Origin: Gorsachius magnificus | Taxonomy: Eukaryota > Chordata > Aves > Pelecaniformes > Ardeidae | Length of the DNA: 64,000 nt | Assembly (NCBI GenBank): GCA_034008185.1 | Contig: CM067105.1 | Location: 2,046,001-2,110,000 of the forward strand | Direction of reading: 5' to 3' | Part shown: positions 8,880 through 19,610 of the stretch, in pieces | Numbering within the stretch: the stretch's first letter is position 1 | How the letters are laid out: each line of letters begins with the position of its first letter | Translations under genes and position numbers: made by a program | Notes under the pieces: generated by a model | What the model was told of the DNA's origin: nothing | Databases searched by the model: none | What the model saw: the letters and a program-made list of their open reading frames with translations, nothing else

Positions 8880-10549
8880 GATGCGTTATCCCCAGGGTAC
8901 CCAGCCTCCCGAGCTGGAAGATGGGGACAGTGAGTGGAATAAACCCCCCATAATCCAGGAGGAAGCAGTCTTTGACCTGCTATGCCACCTGGGCATCCAC
9001 AAGTCTATGGGGCCGGATGGGATCCAGCCAAGAGTGCTGAAGGAGCTGGCAGAGGAGCTTGCCAAGCTACTCTCTATCATTGATCAGCAGTCCTGGAGAA
9101 CAGGGGAGGTCCCAGATGACTGGAGGTTGGCAAATGTGACACCTATCTTCAAGAAGGGCTGGAAGGAGGATCCGGGGAACTACAGACCTGTCAGCCTGAC
9201 CTCAGTACCGGGGAAGATTATGGAGCGGTTTATCTTGAGTGTGCTCACCAGGCACATGGAGGACAATCAGGGGATCAGGCCCAGCCAGCATGGGTTCATG
9301 AAAGGCAGGTCTTGCCTAACGAACCTCATTTCCTTCTATGACCAGGTGACCCACCTGGTAGATGAGGGAAAGGCTGTGGATGTTGTCTACCTGGACGTCA
9401 GCAAAGCCTTTGACACAGTCTCCCATAGCATTCTCCTGGAGAAGCTGGCAGTTCATGGCCTAGATGGATGTACTCTTTGCTGGGTTAAAAACTGGCTGGA
9501 TGGCCCAGCCCAGAGAGTCGTTGTGAATGGAGCTAAATCCAGTTGGTGGCCGGTCACAAGCGGTGTCCCCCAGGGCTCAGTTCTAGGGCCAGTCTTGTTT
9601 AATATCTTTATCAATGACCTGGATGAGGGGATTGAGTGTGCCCTCAGTAAATTTGCAGATGACACCAAACTGGGTGGTAGTGTTGATCTGCTGGAGGGGA
9701 GGAGGGCTCTGCAGAGGGACCTGGACAGGCTGGATCGATGGGCTGAGGTCAACTGTATGAGGTTCAATAAGGCCAAGTGCCAGGTCCTGCACTTTGGTCA
9801 CAACAACCCCATGCAGCGCTACAGGCTTGGGGAAGAGTGGCTGGAAAAGCTGCCTGGTGGAAAAAGACCTGGGAGTACTCGTTGACAGGCGGCTGAATAT
9901 AAGCCAGCGGTGTGTCCAGGTGGCCAAGAAGGCCAATGGCATCCTGGCCTGTATCAGGAATAGTGTGGCCAGCAGGAGTAGGGAAGTGATCGTGCCCCTG
10001 TACTCGGTGCTGGTGAGGCCGCACCTCGAATACTGTGTTCATTTTTGGGCCCCTCACTACAAGAAAGGTGTTGCCTTGCTGGAACATGTCCAGAGGAGAG
10101 CAACCAAGCTGGTGAAGGGTCTGGAACACAAGTCATATGAGGAGCGGCTGAGGGAACTGGGGTTGTTTAGTCTGGAGAAGAGGAGGCTGAGGGGAGACCT
10201 AATCGCCCTCTACAGCTACCTGAAAGGAGGCTGTAGTGAGGTGGGGGTCAGCCTCTTCTCCCTGGTAACAGATGATAGGACGAGGGGGAATGGCTTGAAG
10301 CTGCGCCAGGGCAGGTTTAGGCTAGACATTAGGAAAAACTTCTTCACCGAGAGGGTTGTCAGGCTCTGGAATGGGCTGCCCCTGGAGGTGGTTGAGTCCT
10401 CATCCCTGGAGGTATTTAAAAGAAGGATAAGTGAGGTGCTTAGGGCCATGGTTTAGTGGTGGGATGGCAGTGCTAGGTTAACTGTTGGACTCGATGATCT
10501 TAAAGGTCTTTTCCAACCGAGGTGATTCTATGATTCTATGATTCTATGG
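8880..10549 (+). mobile_element. CR1 LINE, 5'-truncated, with near-complete RT domain
   Basis: Reverse transcriptase of the CR1 non-LTR retrotransposon. The frame 8881-9885 shows [63 protein letters not shown] and the catalytic FADD. The C-terminal part continues in another frame to 10456, so there is a one-base shift near 9845, visible against the copy at 20.4 kb. The 3' end has the CR1 hallmark of repeated ATTCTATG (10524-10548). It looks young, being near-identical over long runs to the copy at 19.6-21.1 kb. Confidence 0.92.
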
Positions 10550-10637
10550 TTTAGTGGTGGGATGTCAGGGTTAGGTTAAAGGTTGGACTCAATGATCTCA
10601 AAGGTATTTTCCATCCAAAGTGATTCTATGATTGTAT
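10549..10637 (+). repeat. Second CR1 3' tail
   Basis: Directly after the octamer repeats of the preceding CR1, the final ~85 bases of a CR1 recur (TTTAGTGGTGGGATG to GTGATTCTATGATTGTA). This is either a second very short insertion or a tail duplication. Confidence 0.7.
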
Positions 10638-11041
10638 AAAACACATGGGTTCAGATAAGGACACTTTAATAGGTAAACAAGGTCTACAGATGCAAGGAAA
10701 GAAAAAAAGGCATTCGGACACTTCTTCCCATCGGCACGCAGGTGCTCAGCCATCTCCAGGGAAGCAGGGCCCCATCACATGTAATGGTTACTCGGGAAGA
10801 CAACTTTTTGAACTTCCCCCGCCTTCTTTCTTATTCTCCCAGCTTTACATGCCGAGCATGATGTCATATGGTTGGGAATATTCCTTTGGTCAGTTGGGGT
10901 CAGCTCTCCCAGCTTTGTCCCCTCCCAGCTTCTCATGCACCTGGCAGAGCATGGGAAGCTGAAAAATACCAAATCCAAAAAACAGCACTATGACAGCCAA
11001 CAGGAAGAATATTAATTTGATCCCAGAAGAAAACAAGGACA
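10638..11041 (+). repeat. ERVL-type LTR, 5'-truncated
   Basis: It shares with the LTRs at 16.8 and 18.4 kb the ACATGGGTTCAGATA...TTTAATAGGTAAA block, the GAGCATGATGTCATATGG block, CCCAGCTTCTCATGCACCTGGCAGAGC, and the end AAAACAAGGACA. The TGTCATGG start is missing; the sequence begins where the CR1 tail ends. Confidence 0.6.
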
Positions 11042-12026
11042 CAGCCCCATTGGTGTCTCCTTTTTACTAGATCACTGCCCTCTTTCAGCAGCAGCCCTGC
11101 ATGTCTCTTCTTCAGCCTCAGGCTCTAACACAGCAGTTGAAGCTCTTCTCTTTGCTCTTGACTTTTCTTGCAGCCACCAACTGCAGGTGGTCACCCTCTG
11201 GCAGCTGCTTTGTGCCCGGGCAATGCCCTGTCCTGTGCTGGCCCAGCCCCATAGTGCCACACATGATCCCATGGACCCACTGTGCAGGCACAGCATGGCA
11301 AAGGGTGTATTTGGTGTGAGGAGCAGTTTCTCTTGCATGATCTCCATGACACCCCTTTGTGCCCTGTCCTCCTTCAGTTCCTCTTACTTGACTCAGCCTC
11401 TACCAGGTCCTGGAACCCCCCACCCCATCCACATCCCATGCAGTGTTTTGCAGACATCTCTGCTCTAGAGCTTGCCAGGCTTTGGACAGGAAGAGAGGTC
11501 GAGCAGGGCTGCCCATTCCCCCAGTGCAGGCACTGAGCCCAGCAGCAGGAGGGAAATGGCCTTGCAGCAAAACTCAGATATAAACCTGTGGAGAGCGGTC
11601 AGTGCTACACGTGGGCAATTAAAGAGACCACCAGTGAAAGCTCACTCCAGTTCCATTCCCTAACACATTGCCCCATGCTCTCCTCCCCACAGCCACAGAG
11701 AACACCAGAAGAGCAGAATGGCTGTGTGGGGGGCAATTTCTCCAGCCTGTTCCTGAGCTGAGCGTTTGAAGAAGAGCCCAACCTCCAGACAGTGGCATGG
11801 AGGAAACACTCTCTTATGACAGAGATGTGATAGGGGAGGCCACCTGTGCCATTGGGTCAGACACATGTGTGAGGACCACTGGATGAGACATACCAGGTTT
11901 GTGCCTCTGGAGAAGTGGAGTGCATGCAGACATTCCTGGAGAAACAGAATTATCACGGATAAAAAGCCCAAAGCACAGGAGGATATCCAGGTACATTGGA
12001 AATCACCTGTGAAGTGACATGGGCAG
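11042..12026. other. 3' flank of OR gene 1, no gene seen
   Basis: About 1 kb downstream of the minus-strand OR. No repeat family or conserved ORF is recognised. Unlike the other OR copies, no AATAAA was found at the expected distance of about 195 bases from the stop. Confidence 0.4.
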
Positions 12027-12962
12027 TTACTGCTGCTGAAATGCTACACATGAAATCAGCTTCTTGAGTGCATCTTTCAGCTCCTGGTACCTCATGCTGT
12101 AGATGAAGGGGTTCACTGCTGGAGGCACCACTGAATACAAGACACTAACCACCAGGTCCAGGGGTGGGGAGGAGATGGAGGGGGGTTTCAGATAGGCAAA
12201 CATGCCACTGCTGAGAAACAGGGAGACCACGGCCAGGTGCGGGAGGCACATGGAAAAGGCTTTGTGCCGTCCCTGCTGAGAGGGGATCCTCATCACAGCC
12301 CTGAAGATCTGCACATAGGACAGCACAATGAAAATGAAACATCCAAAACCCAGAAAGACACTGACCAGAATAAGCCCAGCCTCCCTGAAACAGGCATCTG
12401 AGCAGGAGAGTTTGAGGACCTGGGGGATTTCACAGAAGAACTGGTCTACATTATTGCCCTTGCAGAGGGGTATGGAAAATGTATTGACTGTGTGCAGGAA
12501 AGAATTGAGAAAAGCACAGCCCCAGGCAGCTGCTGCCATGTGGACACAAGCTCTGCTGCCCAGGAGGGTCCCGTAGTGCAGGGGTTTGCAGATGGCAACG
12601 TAGCGGTCATAGGCCATGATGGTGAGAAGACAATACTCTGCTACTACCAAGAACGGAAACAGAAAGAGCTGGACAGTACACCCTATATAGGAGATGGCCC
12701 TGTTGTCCCAGAGGGAATTGGCCATTGATTTGGGTAGAGTGGTGGAGATGGAGCCAAGGTCGAGGAGGGAGAGGTTGAGGAGGAAGAAGTACATGGGGGT
12801 GTGGAGGCGGTGGTCACAGGCTATGGCGGTGATGATGAGGCCGTTGCCCAGGAGGGCAGCCAGGTAGATGCCCAGGAAGAGCCAGAAGTGCACGAGCTGC
12901 AGCTCCCGTGTGTCTGCGAATGCCAGGAGGAGGAACTGGGTGATGGAGCTGCTGTTGGACAT
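12027..12962 (-). CDS. Olfactory receptor, family-14-like (avian gamma-c type), intact
   Basis: A seven-transmembrane odorant receptor of the plasma membrane of olfactory neurons, coupling to the olfactory G protein. The start MSNSSSITQF (ATG at 12960-12962) gives 311 residues, usual for ORs, with an N-glycosylation site (NSS). Upstream in-frame codons to 13103 are excluded because a splice acceptor (CTCCTTCTTCCAG, exon from about 12987) sits just before this ATG. Landmarks are GNGLIITAIA (TM1), LHTPMYFFLLNLSLLD (TM2), MAYDRYVAIC (end of TM3), KAFSMCLPHLAVVSLF (TM6) and NPFIYSMR (TM7). The extracellular loop cysteines are present and no frame break is seen. An out-of-frame ATG lies 16 bases before the start within the same exon. 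It is one of four close copies here, so the locus may undergo gene conversion. The coding exon is intronless, as usual for ORs. Confidence 0.93.
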   Translation of the reverse strand: MSNSSSITQFLLLAFADTRELQLVHFWLFLGIYLAALLGNGLIITAIACDHRLHTPMYFFLLNLSLLDLGSISTTLPKSMANSLWDNRAISYIGCTVQLFLFPFLVVAEYCLLTIMAYDRYVAICKPLHYGTLLGSRACVHMAAAAWGCAFLNSFLHTVNTFSIPLCKGNNVDQFFCEIPQVLKLSCSDACFREAGLILVSVFLGFGCFIFIVLSYVQIFRAVMRIPSQQGRHKAFSMCLPHLAVVSLFLSSGMFAYLKPPSISSPPLDLVVSVLYSVVPPAVNPFIYSMRYQELKDALKKLISCVAFQQQ

Positions 12963-15540
12963 CTGCTGCCTTTGGCCATGGGTGACTCTGGAAGAAGGAG
13001 AGCACACTGACAAGTTTGGACAGTTTTCCCTGAGAAAATCCCTTCCCATCATCAACCAACAACCCTCCGCTAGCCCCACCTGTCCCACCAAGCACAAAAC
13101 CACAAATTGCCTCTCTCCTTTCTGCCTGGAGCTGCGCTTTGTGCTTTCTGAGTCTGCTGTGAGGAGCAGGGCCTCTTCCTCTGGGCTCCCAAGGACTCAG
13201 CCCCACCCTACAGCATTGGTCCCCGGTAGGGGGGGGGACAAATTCTTATAATCAGAATAGAACAGACTATTCTAAATATAAACAGCTCCTGTAGTTACTG
13301 TATAGATCAGATATAACCCACTTGTAACATAGAAGAGGTGTCCAACATCCTCCAGCACGACAACGTTGGGGAAGCACTTGGATGTCCTAAGGCCGTTCTG
13401 ACCAGGACACAATGGGCTCATTCCCCAGCCCCACACCTTGCATTTCCCAGAGTCCCACAGGGCACGATGGGCTTAGGGAACTTGCCTGCATGGCAGGGCT
13501 TGTGGCATCAGTTCCTGAGCTGCAGCTAAAACCCAACCACAGAGAGTTTGAGGGGAAGAAGAAGGGCAGCAGAGGCAGCGAGGGCACAACGATACATGTC
13601 CCAGTGCTCCTGCAAAGGGAGAACAGGGAGAGACAGACAAGCCCCTGGGAGCTTCTCCTTGGAAGCTGTGCTGCCAAGGGAGCAGCTCAGCCTGCGATGC
13701 CCCAGTCTTGAGGACAGACGCTGTGCTGGGTGGGAGAGGATCCTGGGAGCATTGCTAAGGGGCAGGCATCAACACTACAGGGGATGGCAAGGAGCTGCCC
13801 ATGTTCCCCCTCTGATGGTTCCTCAGGCAGTAGCTCCCTCTCACTCCCTGCCCATGCCTCCCCTGCCTGTAGCTGTCCCTGCCAGGGGCTTTTTCTCCCC
13901 CAGGGACTATTCTCTGTCCCCACGTCTCCTCCCTGCCACTGCTCACAGAGCCCATCCCACCCGCTGAGAGCTCAGCTCTGCCCTGCAGACACCTCCTGGC
14001 AGCAGGAACTGCCCAGGGACATCTCTGTGTGTGTGCAGATGCTATGAGGGTGTCAGAGCAGCTCTGATGAGGCTGGAAAGGAGATTCTGGTGTTGTCTGC
14101 AAGCCAGTGAGTCTTGACATTCCTCTCTAAGTGAAAACGATTTGGAGTTTCAACACCTTCTCCATAACCGAAAGATGAATTTCTGTCTTACACTCCCCAC
14201 CCATCAATCCAAGAGCAGAGGGCAGAAAGCACAGATTCCTTCCCTTTCAGGTATCCCTGCCTTGATGTCCCTCCTGAGAAATCCCTTTGAATATGCCCTG
14301 GGTGTGAGCAGCCCTTACCCATGGAGAACCCTCTGAAAAGCAGAAGGACCCTGCCTTGCTGGGGGTCACTCCTTCCACACACAGCTTCTCCCTGCAGAGC
14401 CCTGGGGAGCTCCCCGGGCAGTCTGAGTGCTGACCCTGGCAGGCGGCAGAGTCCCTGCCCCAGCACACATCCCCCTGGGGTGCCCCTGCCAGGAAGGACA
14501 GCCCTGGGCACCCCTGCCTGCACACCCACCTTCACACCCTGCAGCCTCCCTGGGAGAAGGCAGCCGTCATGCCCTCTGCCTCTGATGGTGCAGCAGGGAG
14601 TCCCTGCTCTGCAGCATGTCCTCTTCCTCTGCACCAGAGAAGCTCTGAGAGTTGTGCTTACCTATCACATAGGCTGTGTGATGTGCCAGCTTTAGGAGAT
14701 CCCATCAGGATCTGCAGATGCAATGCCCTGCAGCCACAGACTTTGTCAAGATTTCTCTCCATGAGCTGTCAGCATCCTCCCACTCCAGACCGTCTTTAAT
14801 GTCTCTGCCGTGCTCCTCTCCCCTCGCTGCTTGCAGGCAGTGCCCTCAGCCCTGCTGCGCTTTGCAGAGGAGCTGCTCCTGGGCAGAGCTGTCTCTCGGC
14901 AGTGCTGCCCACTTGCCATGAGGCCGCTCCCTCCCTCCCAGGAGCCCACCCAGCTCAGCAGCAGGCGACCAAATGCAACATATCCTTTGTGGGTTTGTAG
15001 TCCTGGGGCTAGAAGGGGATTTAGCCCCCTCCTATGCACAAAACAGGCACCTGCCTGTGAGCTCCTGGTCTCAGCTCCAGTGACCATTAATAGAGATGCA
15101 GGGCAGGACTGGGCTGTTCAGGCACAATACCTGGTAACGTTTCAGGTGTCAGGGGTGGTCAAAGATATGTGCAGGCAACTTGAGGATCTAATGGAACAGT
15201 TCATAGAGACAGGCCAACATCGGGAGTAATCCTCTTAGAGGCTGCTGGGAATTTTCTTTGGGCAACTGAAATGGCAACTGATGCCCAAATTAGGACAACT
15301 GAACCTGTCCCCACTCATGATGTTCAGGGCAGCCTTTAGAGTTATTCCTCTGAACAACTGGAGCCATGCGCCACAGGGAGAGCTCAGGCTCACTCTTTGT
15401 CTTCTCCGTCAGCTGTATTCACTGGGTCTCCAGTCACTGTATTGGTAGTTGCATCATGTTCATCCCCACATTGCCTTACATAATTCAGGGTGTCTACTGA
15501 ATTTAATCTTTAAATGCAGACTCCCAGAGCTGCATGAGAT
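12963..15540 (+). repeat. OR-upstream cassette, copy A (5' flank of OR gene 1)
   Basis: The 5' flank of the minus-strand OR. The parts shared with the other copies are 13790-14110 (CCTCCTGGCAGCAGGAACTGCCC and following), 14190-14360, 14336-14700 (GACCCTGCCTTGCTGGGGGTCACTCC and following), 14720-14980 (CCCTCAGCCCTGCTGCGCTTTGCAGAGG and following) and 15080-15520. No conserved ORF is present; the overlapping ORFs differ between copies. It probably holds the OR promoter and non-coding leader exons, but these cannot be placed by eye. Confidence 0.75.
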
Positions 15541-15574
15541 GCCAAGGCTTTGAGACATCACAGGACCAGTAACA

Positions 15575-15986
15575 AGTTGTGTTCCTCAGGGCTCAGTATT
15601 GGAACCAGCATTGTTTAACATCTTTGTCGGTGTTATGAACAGTGGGATTGAGTGCAGCCTCAGCAAGTTTGCTGATTACACCAAGCTGTGTGGCATGTTT
15701 GACTTGCTGGAGGGCGATAGGACGAGGGGAAACGGTCTGAAGTGGCCCCAGAGCAGGTTTAGGTTAGACATTAGGAAAAATTTCTTCACAGAAAGGGTTG
15801 ACAGGCACTGGAAGGGGCTGCCCAGGGAAGGGGTCAAGTCCCCATCCTTGGAAGTATTTAAAAGCCGGGCAGATGAGGTGCTTAGGGACAGGGTTTAGTG
15901 GTGGGATGGTAGGGTTAGGTTAACGGTTGGACTTGATGGTCTTAAAAGTCTTTTCCAACCTAAACGATTCTATGATTCTATGACAG
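15575..15986 (+). mobile_element. CR1 LINE 3' fragment with internal deletion
   Basis: It starts in the RT domain ([12 protein letters not shown] reading), runs to LDLLEG-type sequence at about 15715, then jumps to the C-terminal DRTRGNGLK region. Roughly 570 bases present in the 9 kb copy are missing. It ends with the CR1 tail ATTCTATGATTCTATG at 15968-15983. No functional product is possible. Confidence 0.85.
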
Positions 15987-16150
15987 TTCAAGGTCCTGCA
16001 CATGGGTCAGGTCAATCCCAAGCACAATTACATGCTGCACAGAGAATGGATTGAGAGCAGCCCTGAGGAGAAAGACCTGGGGAGCCTGGTTGGTGAGAAG
16101 CTCAACATGACCTGACAACATTCATTTGCAGCCCAGAAAGTGAACGTAGA
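15986..16150 (+). mobile_element. Old CR1 fragment
   Basis: After the tail of the preceding CR1 the sequence reads as an older, diverged CR1 (KVLHMGQ, EKDLGSLV, and a KLNMT-stop segment), still on the plus strand. The younger CR1 therefore appears to have inserted into or beside it. The following 650 bases (16151-16800) show nothing recognisable. Confidence 0.6.
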
Positions 16151-16799
16151 TGAGTCATTTGACCATATGCCTGAATATGAGTATTGGTTTGCCATCACCC
16201 CTGAGACTGTACTTTTTGGTCCTGAGGAGTATAATGCCCCTTGAGGTGTCCTGGAGTATTTTCTGACCCATGTGGTGCTTTAGGCTTTGAGGAGAACAAA
16301 AACAACACCTCTGCCTGGATAATTTCAACTTGAGTTCTGAAATAAAGGACAGATGGAGGGACTTCAGATTGTCCAGTCACTCTGCTGAAGGCTTAGGTCT
16401 TCAGAGATCGAAAATTAATATAATGATGTTGTATCGGTGTCCATCACACAAATATTTGTCCTGCTTTGTGCTTTTCCCCAGTTTGGAGTCTGTCCCTTGA
16501 GATTTTTTCGTAAAACAATAAACTTCTCACACAGAAACACTTGAAACAAGGATGAAAGATAGAGAGCAGAAATGAATTAGAGGCAATGTTGTCTGAGAGG
16601 TGTTACCATGAAATGATGGCAAAGAGTTTGCAATGAGAGAAAAAGCACTGTTCTAAAGACTTCGTGCCACAGTCTAAATGCTATTAAGTTATAGATGTCC
16701 GGTGAAGTAAGAATGAATGTATAATGTTAAAGAAATTACTTTTTTCATCATCAAGAAGGAGAAGGAATTTCAGAGCATGGTACTGTTACTGCTTCTGGT

Positions 16800-17385
16800 G
16801 AAAATAGAAATAAGTCCATAATGTGGCCACTAAGCCCCCACCCAGCTGCTCAGTCACACCCCTTTCCTCAGGAGTGGGGAGAGAATTTGAAAGGCAAAGC
16901 GAGAAAAAGTGATGGGTTAAGACGAGGAGACTTGAATAGGTAAAGCAAAAGCTGTGCCCACAAGCAAAACAAAATAAGGAATTCATTCCCTCCTTCCCAG
17001 CAACAGGCAGGTGTACAGCCACTGACAGAAAAGCAGGGTTCCATCATGGGTAATGATTACTTGGGAAGAGAAATAACTCCAAATATCTTCTTCCGCCTTG
17101 CCCCCACTTTTATTGCTGAGCATGATGCCATATGGTAAGGGATATCCCTTTGGCCAGCTGGGGTCAGCTGTCCTGTCTGTTTCCCTTCCCAACTTCTTTC
17201 CCACCCTCAGCCTACTCACTGGTGGGGCAGCATGAGAAACTGAGGAAAAGCCTTGGCACTGTGCAACTCCTGTCCAGCCATAGCTAAACCCTCAGTGCAT
17301 TGTCAACACTGGTTTGGCCACAAACCCAAAACTTAGCAGCATACAGGCTGCTAGGAGGAGATTAACTCTACTCTAGACACACCCA
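16800..17385 (+). repeat. Diverged ERVL-type LTR
   Basis: It resembles the LTR at 18.4 kb: GGCCACTAAGC..., GATGGGTTAAGACGAGG...TAGGTAAAG, GAGCATGATGCCATATGG, TGGGGTCAGCTGTCCTG and ATTAACTCTA near the end. Ends are uncertain and no internal viral genes flank it, so it is probably a solo LTR. Confidence 0.6.
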
Positions 17386-18392
17386 GTGCACTGAGTCTCC
17401 CCTCCCACGACATTCCTGACATCAGTTCTCTCTCATTCCTGGTCCACTACAGACCAATCATCTGCAGTACAAGTGTGGGTACCAGATAAACTCCTCCTGA
17501 GGCCTTGCACAAGCCTTTAGACCTCAAATAGTACAGAAGTGCCTCAGGGAGGCCCTTCCCTCACCCGTTTTGATGTGATCCCTCAACAGGTGTTTCTGGG
17601 ACCCATGAATGATGAATGGAGAAGCATAGTCATCCCCAGAGAATGAGATGGAAGGGCCTGAGAGCTTCTGAACTTTCCAGTTAGTAATTAGGCAGAGATT
17701 GGCAGTGTGGAGGGAAGTCAGCAAGAAGCAAGGTGATGGTTCAGGGCTTTAGCAAATGCTTCCAGCCACGTCTGAGCCCAGAAGTGGAAAGCCATTGGTG
17801 CCTGTGGGTGGAGGAGGAGTAGGTGTGCCCTGGGAGTGTGGCTGAAGGTCCCTGCACAAAGCAGGGCTTGTGTGAGAAGTTTCCACTATGGGAGCATGCC
17901 TCAACCTTGCAGAGGGGGAATGCCTACTGCTGGGGGTGGCGAACACTGTCACTGCCCCATGAGCCGACCTTTCTTCTCCTCTCCTTCACTACCCAAGCTT
18001 GCCTGGGATTGTGGAAACATTCATGAGCCTGGAGAATGCATGAACCTTCTGGAGTGTGGTCCCATTCCTGCAGGGGAGATGGGAAGGGTCTGTGAGTCAA
18101 ACGGCACTGTAGGAGGAGAGTGATGTGTGCGTAGAAGAAAGTGTCTTACAGGCTAGAAGGAGGCCTGAAAGAGCAAGGGGAAGTCATGCTATGTGCTATG
18201 TGCTTCTATTTCCTTTAGATGTTGATAACTGTTCCTTGTCTTTGCAGGCAGGGCTCAGTGCCCAGGCACGGCCCTGTCATGCAGGGCTTGCACAGCTGGG
18301 CCCAGAGGGTGTTCTGCAATCCAAGTTTTGGCACAAAAGAAGCTCCACCCCGAGCCTTGCACAAGCCCATGGAACTCAAGGACAGATGTGCC
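17386..18392. other. No gene seen
   Basis: About 1 kb of unique-looking non-coding DNA. Short ORFs occur on both strands without recognisable motifs. Confidence 0.4.
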
Positions 18393-19028
18393 TGTCATGG
18401 TTTAACCCAGCTGGCAACTAAGCACCATGCAGCCGCTAGCTCACTTCCCCCTCCCTCAGTGGGATGGGGGAGAGAATCAAGAAGAAAAAAAAATGTAAGA
18501 GCCGTGGGCTGAGATAGATACAGTTTAATAAGAGAAAATAATAATAGTAGTAATGATAATAATGGTAAGAGAATATACAGAATATACAAAACAAGTGATG
18601 CACAATGCAATTGCTGACCACCCACTGACCAATGCCCAGCCTGTCCCGAGACGAGATCACTCCCCGAGGATCACTCCCCGAGACGCGATGACTCTCTGAG
18701 CCATGATCGCCCTCTGAGCTGTGATCACTCTCCCTGCAACCGACCGACTACACCCCACCCCTCCACCCCCCCGAGCATGATGTTATATGGTATGCAATAG
18801 CTCTTTGGTCGGTTTGGGTCAGCTGTCCTGGCTGTGCTCCCTCCCAGCTTGTTATGCACCTGGCCGAGCAGGAGAAGCTCAAAAAGTCCTTGAGCAGTCT
18901 GAGCACTACTTGGCAACAACTAAAAACATCATTGTGTTATCAACATTCTTCTAGTACTGAATCCAAAACACAGCACTATGCTAGCTACTATGAAGAAAAT
19001 TAACTCTATCCCAGCCGAAACCAGGACA
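18393..19028 (+). repeat. ERVL-type LTR (solo), near complete
   Basis: It begins TGTCATGGTTTAACCCAGCTGG and ends AGCCGAAACCAGGACA, giving TG...CA ends and about 636 bp. Such LTRs are widespread in bird genomes. It contains a poly-A/AT-rich part (18480-18600) and a repeated GATCACTCCCCGAG motif (18654-18695). No matching target-site duplication is visible at its ends. Confidence 0.8.
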
Positions 19029-19034
19029 ACTACA

Positions 19035-19162
19035 CTGTCATTATTTCAACCCATGAGTTTTACCTTTTTTTTCTGATTCTTTCCCCTATCCCACGGTGGA
19101 GAGAGGGAGTGAGCGAGCGGCTAGGAGTTGTTCAGGTGCCTGCCCAGTTAAACTACAACACC
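19035..19162 (-). repeat. Inverted LTR fragment
   Basis: Read on the minus strand this is the 5' part of a related LTR: TGTTGTAGTTTAACTGGG..., CCGCTCGCTCACTCCC, and AACTCATGGGTTGAAATAATGACAGTG. It abuts the end of the plus-strand LTR, giving two related LTRs tail to tail. From 19163 to 19610 no gene or repeat is recognised. Confidence 0.65.
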
Positions 19163-19610
19163 CAAATACATTGGGATCAATGCAGAATTGGGTATTCAAA
19201 ATCAAGCATTTTACTCACTTTGCCTCTTGCCTTTTCACTTTGACTGCACTCCTGAAATCTCTCTAATGAACCTTGTAAGAATTGAAGACTAAAGGAGAAC
19301 TATGCCCAGCCTTGTCTCCTTAGGGTGTTTTGTGTGGGAATGAGCCCTCTGGTGCTCAGCTCCTGAACTGCAGATCCTGAAAGACTGAACAAGCCTCCAG
19401 AGAAGTAAAAGCAGCAAACCTCCAGGTTTCTGATGGTGTGAGCAGGCCCTGCTGACGTCCATCACTGAGGAGACCATGAGCAGACAAGGTTCCTGTCCCT
19501 GGGGGCTAGTGAAGCAGGAATTCAGAAATACATGGTACAGGAGGAAATTTCCATGTGGAGATCACTGTGAAAGCCCTTGATGTGCTTCACCATGCAGGAT
19601 GGTATTGATT

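Noticed and set aside
8056..10549. Twin-primed CR1 with inverted 5' part
   Set aside because: The reversed endonuclease piece and the plus-strand RT copy are separated by about 375 unrelated bases, so two independent insertions are more likely.
12963..13103. N-terminal extension of the OR at 12 kb (ORF starts at 13103)
   Set aside because: A splice acceptor lies just before the family's usual start ATG at 12962, so the extension is intronic.
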